Below, piece after piece: positions 38,501 to 47,354 of a stretch of DNA of 64,000 nt (positions are counted from its first letter, which is position 1; each line of letters starts with the position of its first letter). This stretch comes from Norana najaformis (lineage: Eukaryota > Annelida > Clitellata > Crassiclitellata > Hormogastridae), in contig OZ029914.1 in assembly GCA_964023275.1 (NCBI GenBank), positions 36,754,424 to 36,818,423 of the forward strand. Direction: 5' to 3'. Made by a program: the position numbers and the translations under genes. Below the pieces are notes generated by a model. The model did no database searches, had not been told where the DNA came from, and saw only the letters and a list, made by a program, of their open reading frames with translations.

Positions 38501-41500
38501 TACGTGTCATTCGTTACACGTTATTTAGACCTTATTTTGTGTAACTAATGTCTGAAACGCCAATGACATATTCTAATATAGTATAATTACACGAGCAGGC
38601 TAACATACCCAAATCCGAGACTGGCACATGCTACTCTTGCACCGGCATTTGTAAATAAGTCGTCACACACTGTTCCCCAGACCCCTGAATAGTAGATCTC
38701 CAATCGTCCTTCCTTTGAATTATTCCCATAAGAATTGTTTAACCGCACGGAAAAATTTGCAGTGTCTTCTACAAGTGCAATCATTTGCAATTTCCATTTC
38801 ACATAAAGAAGCATCACCAAAATGCTGTTGGCTGGCTATGAATGTATGGAAAGTATGATCAGTGGACCACGCGTGATTGAAAGAGTATACGTGGAAGACA
38901 ATGTGTGTACGTCATCTTGTCGAAGTTGACTGCACTTGACACTACTGCAAGGAAGTTTTAGCATCGACGAAACTCGAGCGGGTTTAAAGATGTCAGCCTG
39001 CCTATTTACTAAACCTACTGCATTTTTAAAATAGACCTATTTAAATGGCGACTTTACAACTCCCTCTTATCCTTATCTGGCGTCGCGTCAATATGCGAAA
39101 TAGATGGTCAAACTTTCTTTCTATAATCTCTGATTCATATTTTCTATTGTTACCGAGATTCCTAATATGCCTGTGACCTAAAGGAGGCATTATCCCGTTT
39201 TTATTATTGAATTATCGCTACGAAATAGAAACTGCCGGTTTGGTTCCAAAATAATATATTTCAAGACCTTATTTCTATTGGAACATATATTAACTGAAAG
39301 TTTATAAATCAATTGTTGTAGACATCACCAAGGAAAGTCGCAAAATTAGATGTACATATGGTTAAGTGAAAACTTAGTTCGGTATTAGGAAAACAAAATA
39401 TTACAACACGATAGCGGCTGTTGTACGGTTGTGATATTCACTCACCACAACTAATCGAGACATCTTCACTGTGACTGCAATCGTGCACGCCCCACTCATT
39501 ATGGGGGCACTGTTGTATACCAACTTCGGTTCCAGTGCAATTCACGCTGTCCAGCCATATTTGACCTGTTCCACTTCCGTACCTATTTCCAATTGCTGCA
39601 CCGACGTAACTGATTTTAAATACAAGCACCAACAAGGCATCAAGCACAAAAACGAAATGGCAACAGGAGTCGTAATACATAAGAAACTACAAGAATATAT
39701 CAACATTTTACATTGCAATATCTTTTAAAACCACTGACGATTTTATTTAGCCACTGAATTTTAAAGAGAACTTCCCCGCATTCGTCATGCAGGGCCACTT
39801 GCTATATTGAGTTCATGCTTGAAATGAGTGATTCAGACCTTCCCTCAACTGAGAGCACTCCACCACTTTTCATAAGCACAATTTTAAATAGTTGAAGGCC
39901 TTGTGTGTTACGTGTTATTCGTGAACCGTTATTAGACCATTTTTTGTGTAACTAATGTCTGAAACGGCAATGACATATTCTAATATAATATAATTACACG
40001 GGCAGGCTAACATACCCAAATCCGAGACTGGCACATGCTACTCTTGCACTGGCATTTGTAAATAAGTCATCACACACTGTTCCCCAGACTCCTGAGTAGT
40101 AAATCTCCAATCGTCCTTCCTTTGAATTATTCCCGTAAGAATTGTTTAACCGCACGGAAAAATTTGCAGTGTCTTCTACAAGTGCAATCATTTGCAATTT
40201 CCATTTCACATAAAGAAGCATCACCAAAATGCTGTTGGCTGGCTATCAATCAACAGAAAGGTTAGTCACTGAACCACGTGCGATTGAAAGAGTATAGGTG
40301 GAAGACAATGTGTGTACATCATCTTGTAGAAGTTGACTGCACTTGACACTACTGCAAGGAAGTTTTAGCATCGAGCGGGATTAAAGATGTCAGCCTGCCT
40401 ATTTACTAGACCTACTCCATTCTTAAAATAGACCTATTTAAATGGCGACTTTACAACTGCCTCTTATCCTTATCTGGCGTCGCGTCAATATGTGAAATAG
40501 ATGATCAAACTTTCTTTCTATGATCTCTGATTCATATTTTCTATTGTTACCGAGATTCAAAATATGCCTGTGACCTAAAGGAGGCATTATCACATTTTTA
40601 TCATTGAATGATCGCTACGAAATAGAAACTGTTGGTTCGGTTCCAAAATTATCATATTTCAAGACCTTAGTTGAAAGTTTAATAATCAACTGTTGTAGCA
40701 CATCACTAAGGAAAGTCGCAAAATTAGATGTACGTATGGTGAAGTCAAAACGTAGTTCGGTATTAGGAAAACAAAATATTTAGTACAACACGATAACAGC
40801 TGTTATACGGTTGTGATATTCACTCACCACAACTAATTGAGACATCTTCACTGTGACTGCAATCGTGCACGCCCCACTCATTATGGGGGCACTGTTGTAT
40901 ACCAACTTCGGTTCCATTGCAATTCACGCTGTCCAGCCATATTTGACCTGTTCCATTTCCGTACCTATTTCCAATTGCTGCACCGACGTAACTGATTTTA
41001 AATACAAGCAGTAACAAGGCATCAAGCACAAACACGAAATGGCAACAGGAGTCGTAATACATAAGAAACTACAAGAATATATCAACATTTTACATTGCAA
41101 TATCTTTTAAAACCACTGACGATTTTATTTAGCCACTGAATTTTAAAGAGAACTTATTCGCATTCGTCATGCAGGGCCACTTGCTATATTGAGTTCATGC
41201 TTGAAATGAGTGATTCAGACCTTCCCTCAACTGAGAGCACTCCACCACTTTTCATAAGCACAATTTTAAATAGTTGAAGGCCTTGTGTGTTACGTGTTAT
41301 TCGTGAACCGTTATTAGACCTTATTTTGTGTAACTAATGTCTGAAACGGCAATGACATATTCTAATATAATATAATTACACGAGCAGGCTAACATACCCA
41401 AATCCGAGACTGGCACATGCTACTCTTGCACTGGCATTTGTAAATAAGTCGTCACACACTGTTCCCCAGACCCCTGAGTAGTAGATCTCCAATCGTCCTT

Positions 41501-44500
41501 CCTTTGAATTATTCCCATAAGAATTGTTTAACCGCACGGAAAAATTTGCATTGTCTTCTACAAGTGCAATCAATTGCAATTTCCATTTCACATAAAGAAG
41601 CATCACCAAAATGCTGTTGGCTGGCTATGAATGTATGGAAAGTTTGATCAGTGGACCACGCGTGGAGAAAGAGTCTAGGTGGAAGACAATGTGTGTACAT
41701 CATCTTGTCGAAGTTGACTGCATGGAAGTTAGGATCGACCAAATGCGAGCGGGATTAAAGATGTCAGCCTGTCTATTTACTAGACGTACTCCATTTCCAA
41801 AATAGATTTATTTAATTGGCGGCTTTAGAGACTTCTTATCCTTATCCTGCGTCGGGTATCTGCGCGATAGATCGACAAGCTGTCTTTCTATGATCTCTGA
41901 TTCATACTTTCTACTGTTACCGAGATTCTTGATATGCCTGTGACATAAAGAAGGCATTATTACATTTTTATCATTGAATGATCGCTACGTATTAGAAAGT
42001 GCTGGTTCTGTTCCAAAATCATTTCGGCGAACAGGGACACTATTAAAAACGTCACGGAGGTGCTTGGCCGTGTGTCGAAATCTGGAACTACAACAGCGGC
42101 TGCGGCTTTGCTGATTGTCGACGTCGTAAAAGCGAAACATGCTGCTACAGCAAGAAAGGCGTTCCCTGCGGTTCTCCGCTCTAGGGAAAATGCTCAGCGA
42201 TTAAATCATTGATTTCCTAAAGGAGCTGGCGGCCACAGTGGAGGTGGCAAGTTGAGTCCGGGCGGACAAGAGTTTCGAAGTATTCAATATTTGAACTGCC
42301 CTTTGACGTTTACGCAGTCTGCCGATGGTGGTTTTGTATTTTAAATGATGGTTGAAGTAATGCGTGTATCAGATCTATACCCGACTTTTTCGATTCAAAT
42401 AAATGTTCAACTCAGCATGACTAGAGGAACATTGTAACTCGACAAAATGATTGTAATTACAAAGCAAAGTTGATATTTATATTCATATACATTTGACTCA
42501 AACCATCTAAAGACATCATGCGTTGTAGTATCTAAGGAGAGAACCTAAATAGTCAAAACAATGATATCCAGGTTTATTCTAAGGAAGCAATCTACAACTA
42601 TGGCTGTCATTATCTAAAGGTCTCTTAGATACGAACGCCATCACTGCCAGGGATAGTAACAATCCTGTTCATAAATTACTGCACTGGCACAATATCCCCA
42701 AAAGCATTCCTTTAAAGTACATTTTCTCTAATCTATAACTCCCTGCAGTATTCACAAGCTACTTATCTTCGCAGACTCTTCATTAACTAACCACCCCGTT
42801 CTACCCAATCATCCTCTTATCTGATTCTTCCTCGTCTTCCAGGAACTAATCATTTTAATTTCTCTAACCGATCCATTCATCACATCCACCCATTCCCCCA
42901 TTCACCGTCTATGATAAACAATTTAATTTATACGGTTATGTCGCGCTGGTGTCTTATGCCCACAAGGTTTTCAACCGATGGTGCAACAAAGCTAAGCCCT
43001 AATCAGTTCATTATCCAGATCTTGTCCACTAAGACAAAAAGAAGCATCCTACGTTAGAAGAGCAATTTGAAGAGGCAATTATGTAGAGGACGAAATGAAG
43101 CGAGCGAGTGAGCTGAATTAACAGATACAGTTGAAGAGTTCCAATTTCTAGATCCAGCAGGCGAGGAAGCCCATTCACCAAGAACAGTTCTAGAACTAAA
43201 TATCAACAGAGAAAGGCAGTCAGATGATCTGGTTGATTAACGACAAATTTGAGAATGAGGACTGATTTCAAGTATTGTGGTGGTCAGAGTTCAATGTTTT
43301 ATAAACTGCACAGTTCAATTTCAAATGATCCTTTACTGAACAGGAGGCCGGTACAGATATTTAAAAAGGGAGATTATTTTCACCTGTTAGAACTATAACC
43401 AAAGTCGGATGACTATAGGGCATCTCACCTTCGAAGTTGACTGGTTGAAGAGGAAGAGCCTAGTAATCTCTATATCGGTTAATCTGGCCGTGGAGGGGGC
43501 CTATAGATCGGATTCGACTGGCGAGGTCGACCTTAATTCTCGAGCGGGGTGCCGAAGCCCCCTTCTGCTCATTCTGTCCTAACAAGCATCTTAAAGGCAG
43601 GACATCAAAGCACTCTTTCAGCAGAGATTTAGAAATGATATCGATGAAACACGCTTCATTAGGTGAAGAAAATATGAGTCTGGGAAACTCTGCAAGATTT
43701 ATGGGCTTCAAGCTGTCTAGCATAGGAGGTGAAGCAGTCAATACTCAACTCCTGGATGACTGAAGGCAAGAAAATACATTTTTACTCTTCATGTCCGTCT
43801 GGAGTTGACAGGAATTTTGCTAGGCTCTATTCTATTGTTTTTGATATACGTATCTGACCCTAGCATTCCATTCAGTCATTTCATTTATATTATTTGTTGA
43901 GTACGAACTCTTTTTGTGTCATATATCTATGATTGTTTAGATTTTTTTCTCTTTCAGAAGAGAACTCATACCAGTTGCTGATTTTTCCAAGCAGATAGAT
44001 TATTTTTAAATTGAGGCAATAGTCACAGAATTTGATAGCAATTAACTTTATAAAATTTGCTGCCGAAGCTTGAATTTACCTCCCATACCCATAGCATGAA
44101 TGCTACAGATGATGGTAAGGTCGGACTTCCAAAAACAGGTTAATAAATTGATAAATAACCCTTACTGCATCTCACAACACATATGCATTACACGGTGTAT
44201 AGCAATTACATAGGTGGTTAAAACAGGTTACATCACGAGAATATATAATAAATAGAGATGTGAAAACACTACGATTCAGAAAACCAATTTTGCACTAATT
44301 TAACTCATTTCGATTGAGATGAATATATTGCAACGTTATACATTTGGTTGTACGTCCACTGTTATGGTTGATTGGGTACCTGTTGTCGAAGGCATTCTAG
44401 GTGTAGTTGGTGGCGGGGCAGCTGTAAATGGTTCAGTCGTAGTTGAAGTGGTATTTGTACCTGTTGTCGAAGGCGTTGTAGGTGTAGTTGGTGGCGGGGC

Positions 44501-45702
44501 AGCTGTAAGTGGTCCAGTCGTAGTTGTAATGGTACTTGTAGCTCCATTGCAAACTACACAAGGGTACAAACAGGATCAAATACGATTGTGAAGAATGTAG
44601 AATATTTCCAGTCATATAAAACTTGTTGGCCTATCAACTCTAGTCTTATACTATAAAAATATAGCACTATCATCACGCGATCTGTAGCCAGCATTAATAA
44701 CCAACTGATGATAAATGGGAAAATTCTAAAGCGCAACTAATAAAACTAACAATTTATACTGACGAGTATGATATCCAAAATTTTAATTTCAAATCCTATA
44801 TGCCACTTACCGTACTGAACATAGTATTTCAACCAGGACACAGAGAATGGGACAGAGCAGCTGTTACCGTGTGTTATGTTTGGGTTTATGGAAATGGGAA
44901 GGCGGTGGGTTAGATGGATCAGGATATAATTTCTTCACAAGGTGGAGATTTTTTGAACGAAGAGCCTGTGAAGTAATAGATAGAAGAACTTGAGACAGGT
45001 GGTGGCAGGTGAATGACGGATGGGATATACAAACGGAGAATTTGCGAAATTCGGGAGAGAGATCGTTTGAGAGACAAGGCGCAGTGTGGCATATGGAAGT
45101 TTCAGATAAGTAGAGTTGAGTAGTTACTAGAGGATGGGCAAGAGTGATGTAAAAGGATGAACGAGTAGAGCTGAGTAACTGAATGGTAAAAAGTGCGAAG
45201 GTAAGTAGGTTGAGAATCCTGCAGAGAGTTAAAGAAAGGACTTTGAAATAAATGTGTTTGTGGATTTTCAGCTAGTACAGTGGTTTAAAGATAGGAGCGA
45301 TATCATGAATTTTGGATGATATGAAGAAGCTTTATATGAGTGGATTCAAAACAAGGAAAATATATTACAGTGGTCAAGCCTGTAATGGACGATAGAGGTA
45401 GGAGATGGTATACAGTTTTAGAATCGGGCATAGATCAAATAAGGCGAAGGGTACGAATGAAAATGAATAAAACAGGCGCGCGATCGGCAGGAGATGTGAT
45501 TTGAACACCAGAGCTGTGGGTACCGTGCAGTCTATTTTGCACTTCGAGACCACTACAAGTATATAGCAGGAAAGTCTTAAAACTCTATATAAAGGCTATA
45601 TTCTTACAGTTTGCATACAAGTAGGTCGAATCCAAACATGCGTAAACTCTTACCTGTTGCAAAAAATTGAAAACACAGCCCAACAATTAGTAGCAGCTCC
45701 AT
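17233..45702 (-). CDS. SRCR-mucin-IPT transmembrane receptor (about 32 exons, about 1,539 residues)
   Basis: Seen, in transcription order: signal exon 45654-45702; Pro/Thr-rich exon 44380-44541; five SRCR domains of two exons each (41557 down to 35371); 19 intact Thr/Ser-rich mini-exons (31513 down to 23060); five exons spelling three plexin-type IPT domains (22441 down to 18572); last exon with one transmembrane helix and tail (17892-17233). Every junction has a usable splice site and matching phase (1-1 for all repeated modules, then 2, 2, 0, 0, 0), giving 4,620 nt with no internal stop. Known: SRCR domains bind polyanions, microbes and proteins; IPT repeats with this spacing occur in plexins and MET/RON. 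The tail shows no RasGAP or kinase domain. Inferred: type I surface receptor. Oddities: very repetitive, and transposons sit in the intron between stalk and SRCR array. Missed or alternative exons are possible. Confidence 0.75.
18572..18745 (-). CDS. IPT exon e (phase 0-0)
   Basis: 174 bp after a CTAAACAG acceptor, closed by a GTATGT donor. It encodes GENMSGCCNADSYIIHLG, then NDFCNVTDLTDNQLTCTPPK. The pattern ...G..C.VT.LT..QLTC.PP is diagnostic of plexin/MET-type IPT domains. It continues the IKGENM motif split across the preceding junction. Confidence 0.8.
19028..19423 (-). CDS. IPT exon d (phase 0-0)
   Basis: 396 bp, acceptor GTTTCAG, donor GTCAGT. It encodes PCEFPTAGGTKMICLSPPIY (end of the IPT2 core), a polar loop rich in Asp, Asn, Lys and Arg, then VYVGVIFDGYLEY, FEIYFPP and FLQIK. 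Order and spacing match plexin IPT domains (v.vGF..D....F.Y.P.P......L.IKG.N). The polar insert (about residues 35-75 of the exon) is longer than usual. Confidence 0.8.
20146..20266 (-). CDS. IPT exon c (phase 2-0), short
   Basis: 121 bp between TTTTAG and a GTAATC donor. With the AG of the previous exon it reads SGGIRLEISGNNLTSVIRP, the classic IPT start (SGG..I.I.G.NL.S). It was found because the phases of exons b (2 out) and d (0 in) required a linking exon; this one fits exactly. Confidence 0.78.
20464..20508. repeat. (TAA)n microsatellite
   Basis: About 15 TAA units in the intron between IPT exons b and c region, next to a GC-richer 60-bp piece (20390-20455) that could be the end of a small interspersed element. 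Confidence 0.85.
20726..21217 (+). other. Unrecognised open frame inside a receptor-gene intron
   Basis: 163 codons from GCGCTCTCTG-type start context on the plus strand, opposite to the host gene, between IPT exons b and c. No domain recognised on either strand. The antisense frame (20971-21267) is also open, which is common in transposon remnants. I do not assign a function; probably decayed mobile DNA. Confidence 0.2.
21660..21836 (-). CDS. IPT exon b (phase 2-2)
   Basis: 177 bp after CTTCAG with a GTAAGA donor. It encodes SGLNASVLTPSADVLAIG, then SFNVSTNNSFTYAPNPRI and YDVNPKILTL. This closes IPT1 (F.Y..NP) and opens IPT2. Sequons suggest glycosylation. Confidence 0.8.
22294..22441 (-). 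CDS. IPT exon a (phase 1-2), first IPT
   Basis: 148 bp after ATTCAATAG. It encodes EAAFNFFVEPTFGPIAGGTH and VTIIGLWSDLNSTISAVYFG, a clear IPT beginning (P..GP..GGT.V.I.G). Its phase 1 start fits directly onto the mini-exon stalk. The donor (GTTTAA) is weak. Confidence 0.78.
23060..31513 (-). CDS. Array of Thr/Ser-rich mini-exons encoding a mucin-like stalk
   Basis: Nineteen intact units, all phase 1-1, in transcription order: 31454-31513, 31088-31147, 30705-30752, 30282-30341, 29885-29944, 29577-29636, 29181-29240, 28874-28933, 28493-28552, 28186-28245, 27790-27849, 27483-27542, 27086-27145, 26779-26838, 26225-26284, 25818-25862, 25216-25275, 23875-23934, 23060-23119. Seventeen are exactly 60 bp; the others are 48 and 45. 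Two types alternate: A (FTTSTESGTTATEPKTTTK) and B (VLTTSRTLTTSSKSPTTTK), each preceded by ACAG and followed by GTGA/GTAA-type donors. Total about 371 residues, very Thr/Ser-rich, expected to be O-glycosylated. Decayed units lie near 22690, 23766, 24254, 24570 and 24830. The unit at 31088 has a GC donor. Confidence 0.8.
23766..23985. repeat. Local tandem duplication of about 110 bp around one mini-exon
   Basis: Two adjacent near-identical copies of TTCGTGGTTGCTGTACG... through TTAACCCTATTTTAATT. The copy at 23875-23934 keeps a possible donor (A then GTGGCT); the one at about 23768-23822 has lost the donor and a few bases. Confidence 0.75.
26779..29944. repeat. Tandem repeat of about 700 bp, each unit holding one A and one B mini-exon
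   Basis: B exons at 27086, 27790, 28493, 29181 and 29885 are spaced 704, 703, 688 and 704 bp; A exons keep the same rhythm. Introns between them are nearly identical across units, for example 27300-27560, 28000-28260 and 28690-28950. This indicates recent unequal exchange or gene conversion. Outside this block the spacing is looser, at 300-600 bp. Confidence 0.9.
31750..33580 (+). mobile_element. Polinton/Maverick-like fossil (protein-primed DNA polymerase B region)
   Basis: The 33010-33560 stretch resembles the N-terminal part of family B DNA polymerases of Polintons: a segment with NLLLLADWENQHYGW and, near 33482-33530, VRVPYIICADFEALN. The region is richer in GC than its surroundings. It is a decayed fragment with many breaks, old, lying in the intron between the mini-exon stalk and the SRCR array. 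The parts upstream of 33000 are not recognised. Confidence 0.6.
33600..34070 (+). mobile_element. hAT transposase C-terminal (dimerisation domain) fragment
   Basis: From about 33835 the plus strand reads LEFWHSRNTIYPKLSALAED, then ASQAYVERIFSVAGILSTG and RRYRM. This is the hAT dimerisation motif (L.FW....YP.L..LA...L..PAS....ER.FS.AG.....R). No N-terminal catalytic part is seen. Plain DNA transposon remnant adjacent to the Polinton-like fossil. Confidence 0.75.
34100..34620 (-). other. Unclassified remnant with a faint histone-fold resemblance
   Basis: Minus-strand frame 34416-34664 contains RGVSRRLEQDALVFISAMIL followed by SRDLLEEAL and QKLTLVLR, spaced somewhat like a histone fold (helix, long central helix, K.T). 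The frame runs into the truncated SRCR exon. It may be mobile-element debris; the resemblance is weak. Confidence 0.2.
34625..34718 (-). pseudogene. Truncated sixth SRCR first-half exon
   Basis: Matches the first 90 or so bases of the SRCR exon-1 units (acceptor side, EDTANFSVR then NSYGNDSKEGRLQIYYS) but has a TGA where the intact units have a Leu codon, and the homology breaks after IYYS. The second half exon is missing. It is the 3'-most unit of the SRCR array. Confidence 0.75.
35371..36095 (-). CDS. SRCR domain 5 (exons 35936-36095 and 35371-35534)
   Basis: Two exons, phase 1-2 and 2-1, totalling 324 nt (108 residues). Landmarks: VRLNNSYGNDSMQGRLEIYY, SGVWGTVCDDLF, VACASLGFG | YVGAAIGNRYGSGTGQIWLD, CPHDEWGVNDCSHSEDVSISC. 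All standard SRCR positions are present. It is the most divergent of the five. Confidence 0.88.
36643..37366 (-). CDS. SRCR domain 4 (exons 37207-37366 and 36643-36806)
   Basis: Same two-exon layout and phases as its neighbours. EGRLEIYYSGVWGTVCDD in the first exon; GTGQIWLDSVNC and WGVHDCSHSEDVSISC in the second. The introns flanking it are nearly identical to those of domain 3. Confidence 0.88.
38044..38768 (-). CDS. SRCR domain 3 (exons 38609-38768 and 38044-38207)
   Basis: Intact SRCR domain, differing from domains 2 and 4 by only one or a few residues (for example TNAGARVAC for TNASARVAC). Its repeat unit of 1.40 kb is almost identical to the neighbouring ones including introns, so this copy is recent. 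Confidence 0.88.
39446..40175 (-). CDS. SRCR domain 2 (exons 40016-40175 and 39446-39609)
   Basis: Intact SRCR domain in the same 1-2-1 phase layout. The antisense strand of its second exon is also open over 85 codons, identical to that at domain 3; this is a shadow, not a gene. Confidence 0.88.
40828..41557 (-). CDS. SRCR domain 1 (exons 41398-41557 and 40828-40991)
   Basis: First SRCR domain of the receptor. The acceptor is TTGTAG, the internal donor GTATGT, the final donor GTGAGT. Phases 1, 2 and 1 make the whole two-exon cassette symmetric, so it can be added or skipped without frame change. Residues include EDNANFSVRLNNSYGNNSKE and GNGTGQIWLD. Confidence 0.88.
41750..43455. other. Intronic stretch 5' of the SRCR array, mostly unclassified
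   Basis: No exon recognised. Near 42070-42180 a plus-strand segment is Cys-rich (GCGFADCRRRKSETCCYSKK) before a stop, possibly mobile-element debris. A pyrimidine-rich piece lies at 42780-42910, and 43070-43310 matches the repeat at 13870-14120. Confidence 0.4.
43460..43741 (-). mobile_element. CR1/L2-like LINE fragment
   Basis: The minus strand reads CFIDIISKSLLKECFDVLPL, matching the start of the RT domain in the LINE at 50290 (CALDAILIALLKECFDVLGP). Short and degenerate. Confidence 0.5.
44380..44541 (-). CDS. Pro/Thr-rich exon of receptor gene (phase 1-1)
   Basis: 162 bp, giving 54 residues once the split codon is counted: two copies of a roughly 27-residue motif around GPLTAAPPPTTPTTPSTTG and EPFTAAPPPTTPRMPSTTG. 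Bounded by an AG and a GTACCC donor with phase 1 on both sides, matching the signal exon before and SRCR exon after. Mucin-like, expected O-glycosylation. Exact ends are less certain than for the SRCR exons, because alternative AG/GT pairs exist inside the repeat. Confidence 0.6.
44860..45500. repeat. Interspersed repeat shared with 48545-49270
   Basis: Purine-rich sequence resembling 48545-49270 (for example GGAGATGTGATTTGAACACC near 45490 and GGAGACGTGATTTGAAAACG near 49213). Probably antisense 3' LINE sequence. No gene. Confidence 0.5.
45654..45702 (-). CDS. Signal-peptide exon of receptor gene
   Basis: Encodes MELLLIVGLCFQFFAT and ends in phase 1 at GTAAGA. Homologous to the first exons of the two-Ig genes (6977-7025 and 58785-58833), as is the upstream flank. 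Assignment to the SRCR receptor rests on order, strand, distance and phase; transcript data would settle it. Confidence 0.7.
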
Positions 45703-46460
45703 GAAGTTGCTCAGCGTATGAAAGTCGAGTCAAAGTATTTAGGACACCTGTGCAATCGTAAACAGTAATCCAGACAAACTGTTCAAAATTGTACACAATG
45801 TCGGTAGCACTCCTCTTTTGCGTGTTGTGCACAGGGCGTTGTTGACCTAACACATGAATACTATACATTAGGCAATATCTCGTTCATAGTTGTTTTGATC
45901 ACGGACAATACGCCAGTCATGACACACACACACATATAAACAGGGGCATAGACACACACGAATGTTATGAGGCGTTATTATAAACAGGTCTATTGTACTT
46001 GGAAGAAATGGTCTTCTCGTCTGTCGGCCATAAAAGGACCTGACTACCGACGGGAATCATCTTCCAACATCTTGAGGGGAAGCGGTGCTTTGGGAACTTA
46101 TGAGAATCTATGGGAACTTACGCTTATTGTAGTTGGTGGGTAGTGATTCGCCAGAAAACAATTAGAATTGTTTTTGTAACTTCATATATTTGGCCAACGT
46201 ATTTAAAACGAACTTTACAAAACAACTTCGAGTCCGCGATTCGCTTCGTTTAATGATCAACCGCCGATCATAAAATATCGCTTTTGTGTTGTCGACCTTT
46301 GTGCGCATTGGTCTATGACGTTTTTCTCCTGAATCGTCTGCCACTAAGGTTGTAGGCAATGCCTTGTTAGAATTGCTTCTTAATATATATGTGCCTGCTA
46401 TTAATACGAATGATCTAATGACAAAGTTCACTGAAGGTTTTGACCCCAAAATTCTAATGC
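45703..46460 (-). promoter_or_regulatory. Conserved 5' flank of receptor gene, homologous to Ig-gene promoters
   Basis: Shares blocks with 7026-7570 and 58834-59370: CCTAAATACTTTGA just before the ATG region, the CTTTGCAAAA/CGCGATTC region near 46215-46250, and others. More diverged than A and B are from each other. Contains ACACACACACACA near 45920. Confidence 0.4.
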
Positions 46461-46489
46461 TGATGCCGCGTTCTTCAGAAGACTAGCAA

Positions 46490-46860
46490 ATAGGGGCTTG
46501 GCTTGTAGGTGCTTGGCTTGTAGTGGCAATAGTCACTTCTCTCAATGCCTAAGTCGTCAGGTATCAAAATATACCACTGCCCTGGACTATCCTTAATCAT
46601 GTGGTGAATCATCTTCTTCAGTTACTGATTCCACCGTTCAACAAGGCCAGAAGCTTCAGGATGTCCAGGTGAAATAATCTCCGATTACTTCCCATCAACT
46701 CCAGATTTAGGTCCTTGAGTTTATGAACAGCTTGCTGTACAGACTGGTTGCCAACCGCCAGCCCCAAATTCTTATGATAACTAGCCCAGGGGTCTCCAAA
46801 GACGAGTTGGCTCTGTTGCAGCGAAAGAATGTCTACTCGAACGAGTACATCGACAGCCAG
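46490..46860 (-). mobile_element. Ty3/gypsy-type integrase fossil
   Basis: The minus strand near 46590-46680 gives SPGHPEASGLVERWNQ and KKMIHHMIKDSPGQW, the C-terminal part of a retroviral-type integrase core typical of Ty3/gypsy elements. Only a small, decayed piece; no LTRs are recognised nearby. Confidence 0.55.
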
Positions 46861-46879
46861 ATCAGATTCGACGAAATTC

Positions 46880-47150
46880 GCATGATACCAATTTGACCCT
46901 TTTTCATTTCTTCGTCAGGACACGCTTGGATTCCTGTAACGCTGCTTTTGCAGGCCTGCACACTTTTCGTCATGTCCACTCTCCTCAACTGCCAGCTCGT
47001 ATCATGACCAACTTGCCAGTATGGTCATATAATTCGAAGTTTATGCAAGAGACGCCGTATTACCCCCCTTTCAAGAAGAGAATTAAATTCAAGGTTATCC
47101 TCATGGGGAGGGCTTCAATAGTCTGGTCGACCTTGAGTATATAAAATGGC
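46880..47150 (+). mobile_element. CR1/L2-like LINE 3' fragment
   Basis: Reads HFFVRTRLDSCNAAFAGLH and FKKRIKFKV, corresponding to the post-RT region SRLDYCN..L.GLP and RI.FK of CR1/L2 elements. Degenerate. Confidence 0.55.
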
Positions 47151-47206
47151 TTCTTCTTGTTTTTGTCACGAATCTACAAACATTCAACTCTGCGGTTTTT
47201 GAAAGC

Positions 47207-47354
47207 GTATCAGTGCCATAGTAGATACCATCACGAAACCATGTCATAACTGCAGGGATAGGATTTTAAATGCTATCAGCATAATTGACACTGCAATACA
47301 AATCAACGGTGGTTGAGGGACTGTCTGGATTGCGCGAACACTTTGGACCTTCCC
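47207..47354 (-). pseudogene. Third copy of the Ig domain 2 exon, truncated
   Basis: Keeps the acceptor side (TTTCAG then GPKCSRN), DLYCSVNYADSI and PAVMTWFRDG, but has an in-frame TAA near 47267 and stops abruptly at about 47207 against LINE-derived sequence. Sequence upstream (47355-47520) also matches the Ig-gene intron. A remnant of an older copy of the two-Ig gene. Confidence 0.8.

Larger units (their letters stand above)
34620..41745. repeat. Tandem SRCR-cassette array, unit 1.27-1.41 kb
   Basis: First exons start every 1382, 1407, 1402 and 1271 bp. Introns and spacers are repeated with the exons. Spacers between the third, second and fourth units are nearly identical over more than 1 kb (compare 37420-38040 with 38820-39440). 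Confidence 0.92.

Noticed and set aside
38069-39728. Two identical plus-strand open frames of 85 codons (38069-38326 and 39471-39728)
   Set aside because: They are the antisense of SRCR second exons; identity comes from the recent cassette duplication, and the minus-strand reading gives all conserved SRCR residues.
42040-42250. Cys-rich plus-strand segment (GCGFADCRRRKSETCCYSKK) as a possible exon
   Set aside because: It ends in a stop soon after, is on the opposite strand to the host gene, has no matching splice context, and looks like mobile-element debris.
44336-44615. Alternative reading frames of the Pro/Thr-rich exon (His/Leu-rich or Tyr/Asn-rich)
   Set aside because: The Thr/Pro frame is the only one whose ends match splice sites in phase 1, and it resembles the other mucin-like modules of the gene.
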